From: Burkholderia latens
GTDB taxonomy: Bacteria > Pseudomonadota > Gammaproteobacteria > Burkholderiales > Burkholderiaceae
Assembly (NCBI RefSeq): GCF_001718795.1
Contig: NZ_CP013435.1
Location: 1,488,001-1,552,000, forward strand
Direction: 5' to 3'
DNA: 64,000 bases
Shown here in pieces: positions 30,908 to 39,193 of this stretch (positions are counted from its first letter, which is position 1; every line of letters starts with the position of its first letter). The translations under genes were made by a program, and so were the position numbers. The notes below the pieces were generated by a model. The model was not told the origin of the DNA. It ran no database searches and saw only the letters and a list, made by a program, of their open reading frames with translations.

Positions 30908-31549
30908 ATGGCGTGGAATCGTGACCAGATGGCCGCGCGCGCGGCGAAGGAACTGCAAGACGGCTTCTACGTGAATCTCGGCATCGGCTTGCCGACGCTC
31001 GTTGCCAACCACGTGCCGGCGGGCGTCGAAGTGTGGCTGCAGTCGGAGAACGGTTTGCTCGGCATCGGCCCGTCGCCGACCGAGGACGAAGTCGACGCCG
31101 ACCTGATCAACGCCGGCAAGCAGACCGTCACGACGCTGCCCGGCTCGTCGATCTTCTCGTCGGCCGATTCGTTCGCGATGATTCGCGGCGGCCACATCAA
31201 TCTCGCGATCCTCGGCGCGATGCAGGTCAGCAAAAAGGGCGACCTCGCGAACTGGATGATCCCGGGCAAGATGATCAAGGGGATGGGCGGCGCGATGGAC
31301 CTCGTCGCGGGCGTGAAGCGCGTCGTCGTGCTGATGGAGCACGTCGCGAAGGGCGACCAGCACAAGATCCTCGACGAATGCAATCTGCCGCTGACGGGTG
31401 TCGGCGTGGTCGACCTGATCATCACCGATCTGGGCGTGATCGAAGTGACGCCGGATGGGCTCAAGGTGCTCGAGCTCGCCGACGGCGTGAGCGCGGAAGA
31501 GATCCAGGCAAAAACGGGCGCACCGCTCGACCTCAGCGCGGTCGCGTAA
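30908..31549 (+). CDS. scoB: 3-oxoacid CoA-transferase subunit B
   Basis: 213-residue beta subunit carrying the catalytic glutamate in [10 protein letters not shown], which forms the covalent CoA thioester. [15 protein letters not shown] and [10 protein letters not shown] are further family blocks. It starts one base after the scoA stop, preceded by AAAGGAG, and is followed by a strong intrinsic terminator, so scoAB is a two-gene operon. Confidence 0.94.
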   Translation: MAWNRDQMAARAAKELQDGFYVNLGIGLPTLVANHVPAGVEVWLQSENGLLGIGPSPTEDEVDADLINAGKQTVTTLPGSSIFSSADSFAMIRGGHINLAILGAMQVSKKGDLANWMIPGKMIKGMGGAMDLVAGVKRVVVLMEHVAKGDQHKILDECNLPLTGVGVVDLIITDLGVIEVTPDGLKVLELADGVSAEEIQAKTGAPLDLSAVA

Positions 31550-31574
31550 GCGACGCTGTTGCGCACGGCGCCCG

Positions 31575-31609
31575 ACGCCCCGTGTTCCTGGCGGAACGCG
31601 GGGCGTTTT
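31575..31609 (+). terminator. Intrinsic terminator of scoAB
   Basis: ACGCCCCGTGTTCC / GGAACGCGGGGCGT stem with one G-T style mismatch and a 4-nt loop, ending in TTTT. It starts 25 bp after the scoB stop. Confidence 0.85.
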
Positions 31610-31623
31610 GCCATGACCGCGCG

Positions 31624-32337
31624 TCACGCAATCGCGCCGCCGCCATCGACCAACACCGTCGAGCCCGTTGCGTAACGCGTGGCTGCCAGATACACGATCG
31701 CATTCGCGACGTCCTCAGGCTGGCCCACGCGGCGCGCCGGAAGGCGCTGTGCAGCGTTCGCATACATCGCGTCGCGCGCGTCGGGGGCAAGCTTGTCCCA
31801 CAGCGGCGTCGCGATCAGGCCCGGCGAAACGGTATTCACGCGCACCGGCGCCAGTTCCAGCGCAAGGCCGCGTGCAAGCGCTTCCAGTGCCGCATTGATC
31901 GCGCCTTGCAGTACCGACGACGCACTCGGCCGCACGCTGAGATAACCCGATACGAACGTCAGCGAGCCTCCGGCTGCGATATCGATCGAGCGCGCGATAC
32001 GGTATGCGCCCCAGAACTTGCTGTCCATCGCAGCCTGCGCGTCCGCGAGCGGCAGCGAGCGGAGCGGGCCGGTGGCGGTCTGCGCGGCCGAGATCACGAC
32101 ATGGTCGAACTGTCCGGCGCGCGCGCAGAATGCTTCGACGGCGGCCGTATCGGTAATGTCGAGCGCTTCGGCACGCACCTGCCCGTATCTACCGATGTCT
32201 GCGCCGGCCTTCGCCGGATCGCGCGATGCGACCGTCACGACAGCGCCACGCTGTGCGAATGCTGTCGCGGCCGCGGCGCCGATACCCGAGGTGCCGCCGA
32301 TGACCAGTACTTTCTTTCCATGTAGCGGATCGTCCAT
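31624..32337 (-). CDS. SDR-fold protein lacking the catalytic YxxxK pair
   Basis: 237-residue short-chain dehydrogenase-like protein. The cofactor loop GGTSGIGAAAA is intact near residue 14, but the NNAG motif is SAAQ (about 83-86), and at the place of the catalytic YxxxK the chain reads QGAIN (about 144-148), so both Tyr and Lys are missing. The family of divergent SDRs with this pattern is widespread in proteobacteria; activity is uncertain. The ATG at 32337 follows GGAGCACC. Last gene of a three-gene reverse operon, 38 bp after the deacetylase stop. Confidence 0.8.
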   Translation of the reverse strand: MDDPLHGKKVLVIGGTSGIGAAAATAFAQRGAVVTVASRDPAKAGADIGRYGQVRAEALDITDTAAVEAFCARAGQFDHVVISAAQTATGPLRSLPLADAQAAMDSKFWGAYRIARSIDIAAGGSLTFVSGYLSVRPSASSVLQGAINAALEALARGLALELAPVRVNTVSPGLIATPLWDKLAPDARDAMYANAAQRLPARRVGQPEDVANAIVYLAATRYATGSTVLVDGGGAIA

Positions 32338-32375
32338 GATGGTGCTCCCGTAATGAAGAAGTAGGTGGAATCCGG

Positions 32376-33389
32376 TCAGATCGTTTCCGCTTCGCGGAGC
32401 GTCGACCGGCTGCGCAATGCAAAGCGCGCGATGTCGTCCTTGCGCATGAACGCCACGCCCGGATGCGAGCGCGCGTAGCGCAGGAATGCGTCCCATGCGC
32501 GCACCATCTGCGGTGTGCCGCTGATTCGGTCGTGCGCGCTGATCGACATCAATCTGCGGCGCTGCCCGGCTTCCGCGTACAACTGATCGAAATCGAGCTT
32601 GATCTGTTCGAGAAACATCGTTGGCGAGTAGTTGCGGCCTTCGATCAGCAGGATGTCGTTGTTGCGCAGCGTGTATGGCACGACCGCGAAATCGCGACCG
32701 CCGACGGTCTCGATGAAGGGCTCGTCGCGGCTGACGTCGTCGATGTGGTACACGTATCCGAGCTCCTGTAGCAGCGGCAGCGTGTGTGGTCCGCGCCGCA
32801 GCCAGTTGCAGTTGTAGCCGATCGGCCGTTGCCCCGTCACCGCTTCGACCATGTCGCGGGCTTCCGTGAGAAAGCGCCGTTCGTCATCGCGGTTCATCGC
32901 GAATTGCGATCGCCATGTGGGTCCGTGCGCGGCCGCTTCGTGGCCGCGCGACACGATCTCGCGCGCCAGTTCGGGATGCCGCCGGGCGGCTTCGCCGATC
33001 ATGTGCGACGTCACTTTCACGCCGTGCCGGTCCCACAGATCGAGCAGCCTCGGAATGCCTTCCCGGTAGCCGTACGCAAACCACGTGGCCGACGCGAGGT
33101 CGACCGGCACCGACGCCGGGAATTCGACGGGCGGAAACGGGCTATCCGCACCCTTCGGCGGTTGGCCGCCAGCCTCGAATTGCATCGAGATCGAAATCGC
33201 GAGCCGTGTGTCGTCGGGCCAGAACCGGCCGGTGTCCGTTGCAGCGGCGCCCGGTAACGGCGCGGCGACAGCCGAGTGCGACGCGCCTGCAGCCATCGCG
33301 ATACCCGCGGCCACCCCTGCGCCGGCTTGCGCGAGAAACGTGCGGCGGGCCGGCTTTGGCGCGGAAGGATCGTTGTCGATGTAGGTCAT
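32376..33389 (-). CDS. Tat-exported polysaccharide deacetylase family protein
   Basis: 337-residue protein with a twin-arginine signal (ARRTFLAQAGAGVAAGIA) followed by an NodB-like domain, here of the chitin-deacetylase/allantoinase-like (PuuE-type) subgroup: the catalytic region reads SHMIGEAARRHPELAREIVS and GHEAAAHGPTWRS. The first Asp of the usual metal triad (normally TFDD) seems to be replaced, the strand there reading AISISMQFEAGG. GGAGGAA precedes the ATG. Located between the SnoaL-like and SDR genes; export by Tat implies folding or cofactor loading in the cytoplasm. Confidence 0.78.
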   Translation of the reverse strand: MTYIDNDPSAPKPARRTFLAQAGAGVAAGIAMAAGASHSAVAAPLPGAAATDTGRFWPDDTRLAISISMQFEAGGQPPKGADSPFPPVEFPASVPVDLASATWFAYGYREGIPRLLDLWDRHGVKVTSHMIGEAARRHPELAREIVSRGHEAAAHGPTWRSQFAMNRDDERRFLTEARDMVEAVTGQRPIGYNCNWLRRGPHTLPLLQELGYVYHIDDVSRDEPFIETVGGRDFAVVPYTLRNNDILLIEGRNYSPTMFLEQIKLDFDQLYAEAGQRRRLMSISAHDRISGTPQMVRAWDAFLRYARSHPGVAFMRKDDIARFALRSRSTLREAETI

Positions 33390-33400
33390 CGTTTCCTCCG

Positions 33401-33958
33401 TCAGCCGACGAGCCCGAGCTGGCGCATCAGCGTCAGGTTGTCCTCGATATGCCAGTTTTCCGCGATCCGGCCGTGATCGATCCGATAGATGTCGGTCGCG
33501 ATGAAGTCGACCGTTTGCCCGTGGCCGGCCGCGCCATTGAACGTGCCGGTGAAATGGCCGCGAAAGTGCAGATGCACGACGACGCGGTCGCCGGCGACGA
33601 TCATCTGTTCGATATCGCAACGCAGGTCGGGGACCGCCGCACGCATCGTTCCGGATGCCGCAATGGGGCCCGATACGCCCTGCGCGCGCCCTGCCGGCAA
33701 CGTGCGGTCGATGAAGTCGGGGGCGAGCGCCGCGCGCGCGAGGGCCGCATCGCCGGTATCCCAGAACGTGCCGTAACGGCGCGCGGCGAGAATCTGCGCC
33801 CGCGCCTGCGCGGCCGGCACGTCGGTCGCGACGGTCAGGCCGTGGGGCTCGACGAGTTCGGCGGCGTGCGAGGCGACGGGCGACAGCGCGGCCACGCAGG
33901 CTGCGGCGGCGATTGCGCGGGCGAGCGGACGAGCGACTGAAGAAAGGCGAATCGGCAT
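33401..33958 (-). CDS. Secreted SnoaL-like/ester-cyclase-family protein
   Basis: 185-residue NTF2-fold protein with a Sec signal peptide (ARAIAAAACVAALSPVASHA, cleavage probably after SHA) and a SnoaL-like core (RYGTFWDTGDAALARAALAP ... VHLHFRGHFTGTF ... DIYRIDHGRIAENWHIED). Such folds act as cyclases, isomerases or simple binders; activity is unknown. First gene of the reverse operon, 11 bp before the deacetylase, divergent from a LysR gene. Confidence 0.78.
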   Translation of the reverse strand: MPIRLSSVARPLARAIAAAACVAALSPVASHAAELVEPHGLTVATDVPAAQARAQILAARRYGTFWDTGDAALARAALAPDFIDRTLPAGRAQGVSGPIAASGTMRAAVPDLRCDIEQMIVAGDRVVVHLHFRGHFTGTFNGAAGHGQTVDFIATDIYRIDHGRIAENWHIEDNLTLMRQLGLVG

Positions 33959-34095
33959 GGCTGAAGAGTCCTGTATGACGCATCGTGGGACGACGCGGAG
34001 CAGGTATGGTAGGTTTCCGTTCTTGATCGGAATACGGGCAAAAAGCGAATGAATTATTCGAAAAAAGGAAAGGGTGAGCCGAGCCGAGTGTCGCG

Positions 34096-34986
34096 ATGCT
34101 GATCGACGATCTCCCCGCCCTCGACACCTTCGCGAGAATCGTGTCGGCCGGCAGCCTGTCTGCGGCCGCGCGCGAGCTCGACCTGTCGCTGTCCGTCGTG
34201 AGCAAGCGGCTCGCGCATCTCGAGTCCCGACTGGGCGTGCGACTGCTGCACCGGACGACGCGGCAGCAGACGCTGACCGACGACGGTGCGCAGTTTCACG
34301 CGCAGGTGCTGCGCATCCTGGCCGAGGTCGATCGGGCCGAGACGCTGATGAGCGATCGTCGCGGCACGGTCGGCGGCGTGCTGCGCGTGACTGCGCCGGG
34401 GGAACTGGGCCGGCTGCGGATCGCGCCGCTCGTCGCGGCGTTTCAGCGGCGGCATCCGGAATTGGTCGTGCATCTGATGCTGACCGACACGATCGTCGAC
34501 CTGCTCGCACAGGACATCGACGTCGCCGTGCGGATCGGCAGCCTCGCCGATTCGTCGATGATCGCGCGCGAGCTCGCGCCGAATCATCGCGTGCTGTGCG
34601 CGGCGCCGGGCTACGTGGCCGCGCACGGGCAGCCGGCTCACCCGGCGGAACTGCGTGCGCACCGGTGCATCGTGATGGGCGATCAGCCGCGCACCGAGTG
34701 GCGGTTCGACGGCGCCGACGGCACGGTCGCCGTCGACGTGACGGCGGCGCTGCTGACGAATGACGGCGGTGCCGCGCGCACGCTCGCGCTCGAGGGGGCG
34801 GGCATTGCGCTGAAGTCGATCTGGGACGTCGGCGCGGATCTCGATGCCGGCCGGCTCGTGCGCGTGCTGCCGGCATTCGCGGTGCAAGCGGCACCGCTGC
34901 ATGCTGTCTATCCCGGCAGCCGTCACGTGCCGTTGCGCGTGAGGTCGTTCGTCGATTTCCTGCGCGAGCAGTTGCGCGGCTCGTAG
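34096..34986 (+). CDS. LysR-family transcriptional regulator
   Basis: 296-residue LysR protein with the HTH in LDTFARIVSAGSLSAAAREL and SLSVVSKRLAHLESRLG, and a C-terminal effector domain. It faces the three-gene SnoaL/deacetylase/SDR operon across 137 bp, the usual sign that it controls that operon. The effector is unknown. Confidence 0.88.
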   Translation: MLIDDLPALDTFARIVSAGSLSAAARELDLSLSVVSKRLAHLESRLGVRLLHRTTRQQTLTDDGAQFHAQVLRILAEVDRAETLMSDRRGTVGGVLRVTAPGELGRLRIAPLVAAFQRRHPELVVHLMLTDTIVDLLAQDIDVAVRIGSLADSSMIARELAPNHRVLCAAPGYVAAHGQPAHPAELRAHRCIVMGDQPRTEWRFDGADGTVAVDVTAALLTNDGGAARTLALEGAGIALKSIWDVGADLDAGRLVRVLPAFAVQAAPLHAVYPGSRHVPLRVRSFVDFLREQLRGS

Positions 34987-35146
34987 CGCGGCGACGCGCG
35001 GGCCGTTGCGAACGAGGGATGCGCCGCAGGCCGGCGGCCGCGTGACGCCTCGTCGTGATGAAGCGGTTTACAATCGTTCGCATCAGGCGGCTCGTCGGAT
35101 GCAAGCGCGGCCCGCCGCGCCGTCACCGTTCCACAGGATGCCAACG

Positions 35147-36043
35147 ATGCCCACGACCTCAGCGACCCTTCCGGTTCCCCGTCAGCGACGCGTGCAGTGT
35201 GCGAGCGCCGCCGGACTTCACCACGTCGCCTATACCGAATGGGGCGACCCCGCGAATCCGCGCGTGCTGGTCTGCGTGCACGGCCTGACACGCTCCGGGC
35301 GCGATTTCGACCGGCTGGCCGCCGCGCTGTCCGATACGTATCGGGTCGTTTGTCCCGACGTCGTCGGGCGCGGCCAGTCGGACTGGCTCGCCGATCCGCG
35401 GTTGTATGCGATTCCGCAATACGTCGCCGACATGGTGACGCTGATTGCCCGGCTCGACGTCGAATCGGTTGACTGGTTTGGCACGTCGATGGGCGGACTG
35501 ATTGGCATGGCGTTCTCCGGGCTGCGCGGTGCGCCGCTGCGCCGGATGATCGTCAACGACGTCGGCCCGCGCATTGAGCCGGAATCGCTCGCGCGCATCG
35601 GCGAATACCTCGGTGTCCAACCGCGCTTCGCGACCGAGCAGGAGGGCGTCGACTACCTGACGTCGCTGTCGTTGCCGTTCGGCGCGTTGAACGCCGACGA
35701 ATGGCGCGAGATCAACGGGCCCTTGCTGCGCGAGCTGCCCGACGGCGGCTGGACGATGCGCTACGATCCGCGCATTGCCGAGCCGTTCAAGGCGACGACG
35801 CCGGAGCTCGCCGCGCTCGGCGAGGCCGCGTTATGGCGCGCGATCGAGACGACGGAGGCGTCGGTGCTGGTCGTGCGCGGTGAAAGCTCCGACCTGTTGT
35901 CGCGCGACACGGCGGCCGAGATGGTGCGTCGCGGCCGTCACGTGACGCAGGCCGAAATCGCGGGTGCCGGCCACGCGCCGGCGTTCGTCAGCGCGGACCA
36001 GATCGCGCTCGCGCGCCGGTTTTTCGTCGAAGGCAACGCATAA
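35147..36043 (+). CDS. Alpha/beta hydrolase
   Basis: 298-residue alpha/beta-fold hydrolase: oxyanion region VCVHGLTRSGRDFD, nucleophile elbow GTSMGG with S114, acid in the usual position after strand 6, and catalytic His in AGAGHAPAF. The ATG at 35147 has AGGA 8 nt upstream; an ATG three codons earlier (35138) is possible. Substrate unknown. It is 81 bp before the RidA gene and may be co-transcribed with it. Confidence 0.82.
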   Translation: MPTTSATLPVPRQRRVQCASAAGLHHVAYTEWGDPANPRVLVCVHGLTRSGRDFDRLAAALSDTYRVVCPDVVGRGQSDWLADPRLYAIPQYVADMVTLIARLDVESVDWFGTSMGGLIGMAFSGLRGAPLRRMIVNDVGPRIEPESLARIGEYLGVQPRFATEQEGVDYLTSLSLPFGALNADEWREINGPLLRELPDGGWTMRYDPRIAEPFKATTPELAALGEAALWRAIETTEASVLVVRGESSDLLSRDTAAEMVRRGRHVTQAEIAGAGHAPAFVSADQIALARRFFVEGNA

Positions 36044-36124
36044 ACGCGTCATAATATGCGGTTCGGCGGCACGCGGGCCGCGTCACCGCCGAATCGTCAC
36101 TCATCCATACGACCGGAAATTTCC

Positions 36125-36478
36125 ATGGCAGTCATTCGTCACCACGTCGGAGCACGTCTCTCCGAAACCGCGATCCACAACGGTACCGTGTATCTGGCCG
36201 GCCAGATCGCCGAAGACACCACGCAGGACATCCGCGGCCAGACGCGCGAAGTGCTCGGCCATATCGACCGCCTGCTTGCCGAAGCGAACAGCGACAAGGC
36301 GCATCTGCTGTCGGTGCAGATCTACATCTCGGATCTCGCGAACTTCGAGGGCATGAACGCCGAATGGGACGCGTGGGTCGCGCCGGGCAACACGCCGCCG
36401 CGCGCCACGGTCGAGGCGAAGCTCGCGGATCCGGCGCTGCTCGTCGAGATCGTCGTCGTTGCGGCCCAGCGGAGCTGA
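36125..36478 (+). CDS. RidA/YjgF-family enamine/imine deaminase
   Basis: 117-residue RidA-type trimer subunit. The conserved arginine that contacts the substrate carboxylate is present in PPRATVEAKLADPALLVEIVVVA. Members hydrolyse reactive enamines from PLP enzymes. The ATG at 36125 starts the family N terminus MAVIRHHVGARLSE; upstream frame is not coding-like. 39 bp before relA. Confidence 0.86.
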   Translation: MAVIRHHVGARLSETAIHNGTVYLAGQIAEDTTQDIRGQTREVLGHIDRLLAEANSDKAHLLSVQIYISDLANFEGMNAEWDAWVAPGNTPPRATVEAKLADPALLVEIVVVAAQRS

Positions 36479-36517
36479 GCGAAGCATCACGATGACCGCA
36501 ATACGCCAGGCCGTGCG

Positions 36518-38749
36518 ATGACCGAGTCCGTTTCCGCTTCCTCCGTCGCGACGCCGTCGTTCGACGATGTGCTCGCGTTCGTGCGCGAACGGGCCGGCGA
36601 CGCGCGGCTGTCGTCGGGCGAGCTGCTCGCCGACCACTCGGCCGGCACCGCGTCGATCATGCGCACGCTGAACGTCGATCCGCACGCGATGCAGGCGGCC
36701 GCGCTGTTCGTGCTGACGCCGCACCTGAGCGATCCCGGGCGCGAGCTGACCGAACGGTTCGGCGAAGAGGTCGCGCGGCTCGTCGCCGACGTGCGCAAGC
36801 TGCTGCGGCTCGGCACCGTCAGCCTGCGCGCGCAGAACGCGATGCCCGACGCAGGGCGCGACGCCGCGCAGGAGCGGCGCACGCAGATCGAGGCGCTGCG
36901 CAAGATGCTGCTCGCGTTCGCGCAGGATATCCGCGTCGTGCTGATCCGGCTCGCGTCGCGGCTGCAGTCGCTGCGTTACTACGCGGCGGCAAAGATCGAT
37001 CCGCCGCCCGATGTCGCGCGCGAGACGCTCGAAATCTACGCGCCGCTCGCGAACCGTCTCGGCATCTGGCAACTGAAGTGGGAACTCGAGGATCTCGCGT
37101 TCCGCTTCGAGGATCCGGTCACTTACAAGCGCATCGCGAAACTGCTCGACGAAAAGCGCGTCGAGCGCGAGGCGTACGTCGCGCAGGCGATCGACCGGCT
37201 GCAGCACGAGCTCGCGGAGGCGCACATTCCGGCCGACGTGAGCGGCAGGCCGAAGCACATCTACAGCATCTGGCGGAAGATGCGCGGCAAGGAACTCGAC
37301 TTCTCCGAGCTGTACGACGTGCGCGCATTCCGCGTGATCGTGCCGGACATCAAGGATTGCTACGCGGTGCTCGGCATCGTCCATCACCTGTGGCAGCCGG
37401 TGCCGAAGGAGTTCGACGATTACATCTCGCGTCCGAAACCGAACGGCTACAAGTCGCTGCACACCGTCGTGATCGGCGACGACGGCCGCGCATTCGAAGT
37501 GCAGATCCGCACGCAGGAAATGCACCGCTTCGCCGAATACGGCGTGGCCGCGCACTGGCGCTACAAGGAAGCGGGCGCGCGCGGCTACGGCGGCCAGTTC
37601 TCGGCGAGCGACAAGTACGACGAGAAGATCGCGTGGCTGCGGCAGCTTCTCGCGTGGAAGGACGACGTCGAGGACGGCGCCGAAGTATCGGGCGACCAAG
37701 CATGGGCGCAATTGCGCGAGACGTCGCTCGACGACGATCACATCTACGTGCTCACGCCGCAGGCGCGCGTGATCGCGCTTCCGCAGGGCGCGACGCCGGT
37801 CGATTTCGCGTATCACCTGCACAGCGAGCTTGGCCACCGCTGCCGCGGGGCGCGCGTCGACGGCGTGATGGTGCCGCTGAACACGCCGCTCGCGAACGGC
37901 CAGACGGTCGAAATTGTCGCGGTGAAGGAGGGCGGCCCGTCGCGCGACTGGCTGAATCTTCAGCTCGGCTACCTGAAGAGTTCGCGTGCGCGCCAGAAAG
38001 TGCGTGCGTGGTTCAACTCGATCGAGCAGGAAGAAAACATCGCGCATGGCCGCGCGCTCGTTGAGAAGACGCTGCAGCGCGAGGGCAAGACGTCGGTCAA
38101 CCTCGACCACCTCGCAGCGAAGCTCGGCTTCAAGTCGCCCGATGAGCTGTTCTCGGTGGTCGGCAAGGAAGAGTTCAGCCTGCGTAACGTCGAGCAGGCG
38201 CTGTCGGATGCGCCCCCTCCCGAACACGCGCCCGAGGCGCCGGCCGATTTCGAAAAACGCAGCAGCGGGGCCAGCGTCGCGCACGGCGCATCGACCGGCG
38301 TGCTGGTGGTCGGCGTCGACGCGCTGCTGACCCAGCTTGCACGCTGCTGCCGTCCGGCGCCGCCCGACCCGATCAGCGGCTTCGTGACGCGTGGCAAGGG
38401 CATGTCGATCCACCGCAGCGACTGCCCCACGTTCCGGCGGATGGCCGAGCGCGCGCCGGAGCGCGTGCTGCAGACGACCTGGTCGGCCGACGTGCTCGGC
38501 GGGCGCGGCATGTCCGTGTACCCGGTCGACCTGATGATCGAGGCGACCGACCGTCAGGGCTTGCTGCGCGATATCTCCGAAGTGTTCGCGCGGGAGAAGA
38601 TGAACGTGGTCGGCGTGAAGACGCAGAGCCGCCGCAACGCGGCATTCATGCAGTTCACGGTCGAGGTGTCGAATTCGGCGCAGGTGCAGCGTGCGTGTAC
38701 ATTGTTGGGCGAAGTGCAGGGCGTTGTGCGGGCCGGACGGAAAGGGTGA
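36518..38749 (+). CDS. relA: GTP pyrophosphokinase RelA (monofunctional (p)ppGpp synthetase)
   Basis: 743-residue long Rel/Spo homologue. The N-terminal hydrolase domain is degenerate: the HD pair is missing around ALFVLTPHLSDPG. The synthetase domain has GRPKHIYSIWRKM, YDVRAFRVIVPDIKDCY and the EFDDYI motif at about 297, the acidic EXDD version known from monofunctional RelA (bifunctional enzymes have RXKD). TGS (about 400-460) and C-terminal ACT (about 660-740) domains follow. It makes (p)ppGpp from ATP and GTP when uncharged tRNA is in the ribosome. Upstream of the tRNA-Val gene and the translation-factor cluster. Confidence 0.93.
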   Translation: MTESVSASSVATPSFDDVLAFVRERAGDARLSSGELLADHSAGTASIMRTLNVDPHAMQAAALFVLTPHLSDPGRELTERFGEEVARLVADVRKLLRLGTVSLRAQNAMPDAGRDAAQERRTQIEALRKMLLAFAQDIRVVLIRLASRLQSLRYYAAAKIDPPPDVARETLEIYAPLANRLGIWQLKWELEDLAFRFEDPVTYKRIAKLLDEKRVEREAYVAQAIDRLQHELAEAHIPADVSGRPKHIYSIWRKMRGKELDFSELYDVRAFRVIVPDIKDCYAVLGIVHHLWQPVPKEFDDYISRPKPNGYKSLHTVVIGDDGRAFEVQIRTQEMHRFAEYGVAAHWRYKEAGARGYGGQFSASDKYDEKIAWLRQLLAWKDDVEDGAEVSGDQAWAQLRETSLDDDHIYVLTPQARVIALPQGATPVDFAYHLHSELGHRCRGARVDGVMVPLNTPLANGQTVEIVAVKEGGPSRDWLNLQLGYLKSSRARQKVRAWFNSIEQEENIAHGRALVEKTLQREGKTSVNLDHLAAKLGFKSPDELFSVVGKEEFSLRNVEQALSDAPPPEHAPEAPADFEKRSSGASVAHGASTGVLVVGVDALLTQLARCCRPAPPDPISGFVTRGKGMSIHRSDCPTFRRMAERAPERVLQTTWSADVLGGRGMSVYPVDLMIEATDRQGLLRDISEVFAREKMNVVGVKTQSRRNAAFMQFTVEVSNSAQVQRACTLLGEVQGVVRAGRKG

Positions 38750-38804
38750 GGCCACAGTAACGGGGCCGGAATATCGCCGTTTTGCTGCGACCGCATAAAA
38801 ACGC

Positions 38805-38833
38805 TTGCCAAGTGCGCAGTCAACCCATATAAT
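38805..38833 (+). promoter_or_regulatory. Sigma-70 promoter of tRNA-Val
   Basis: TTGCCA (38805-38810), 17-bp spacer, TATAAT (38828-38833). The tRNA starts 12 nt after the -10 box. Confidence 0.85.
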
Positions 38834-38845
38834 TTTGGCTTCACT

Positions 38846-38922
38846 AGGCTCGTAGCTCAGCTGGTTAGAGCACCACCTTGACATGGTGGGGGTCGTTGGT
38901 TCGAGTCCAATCGAGCCTACCA
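38846..38922 (+). tRNA. tRNA-Val (anticodon GAC)
   Basis: 77 nt with encoded CCA. Acceptor stem AGGCTCG/CGAGCCT, anticodon loop with GAC inside the CACCT/ATGGTGG-type arm, and a standard TTCGAGTCC T-loop. Confidence 0.95.
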
Positions 38923-39081
38923 ACGAATTGAGAACGCCCGGTTTCCGGGTGTTTGATGCAGTAAATAACTCAACGCGAACAAGGCGAATACGGTTATGAC
39001 ACCGCGAACGTTGACCGAAACCTTTTCGGAGCGACGCTAGTCGAGGAACGTTTTCGCCCTTTCAGTTTGAGTGAAGTATCG

Positions 39082-39117
39082 AATGCGGCCCCTCGAAAGC
39101 GGGGCCGCATTTTTTTT
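39082..39117 (+). terminator. Intrinsic terminator between tRNA-Val and thrS
   Basis: AATGCGGCCCC / GGGGCCGCATT, an 11-bp stem with an 8-nt loop followed by a run of seven T. It lies 160 bp after the tRNA and 77 bp before the thrS start, so it can end the tRNA transcript or act on a thrS leader. Confidence 0.85.
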
Positions 39118-39193
39118 GTCGCGAAATTTTCGCGCGTGACTTTGATATCGCGTGCTTGGTTTGCCGCCCACTGTCGGCATCACGGAGATTGCT

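Noticed and set aside
36479..36517. Possible coupling of ridA and relA
   Set aside because: The 39-bp gap has no clear overlap or ribosome-binding site to support coupling, so only proximity is noted.
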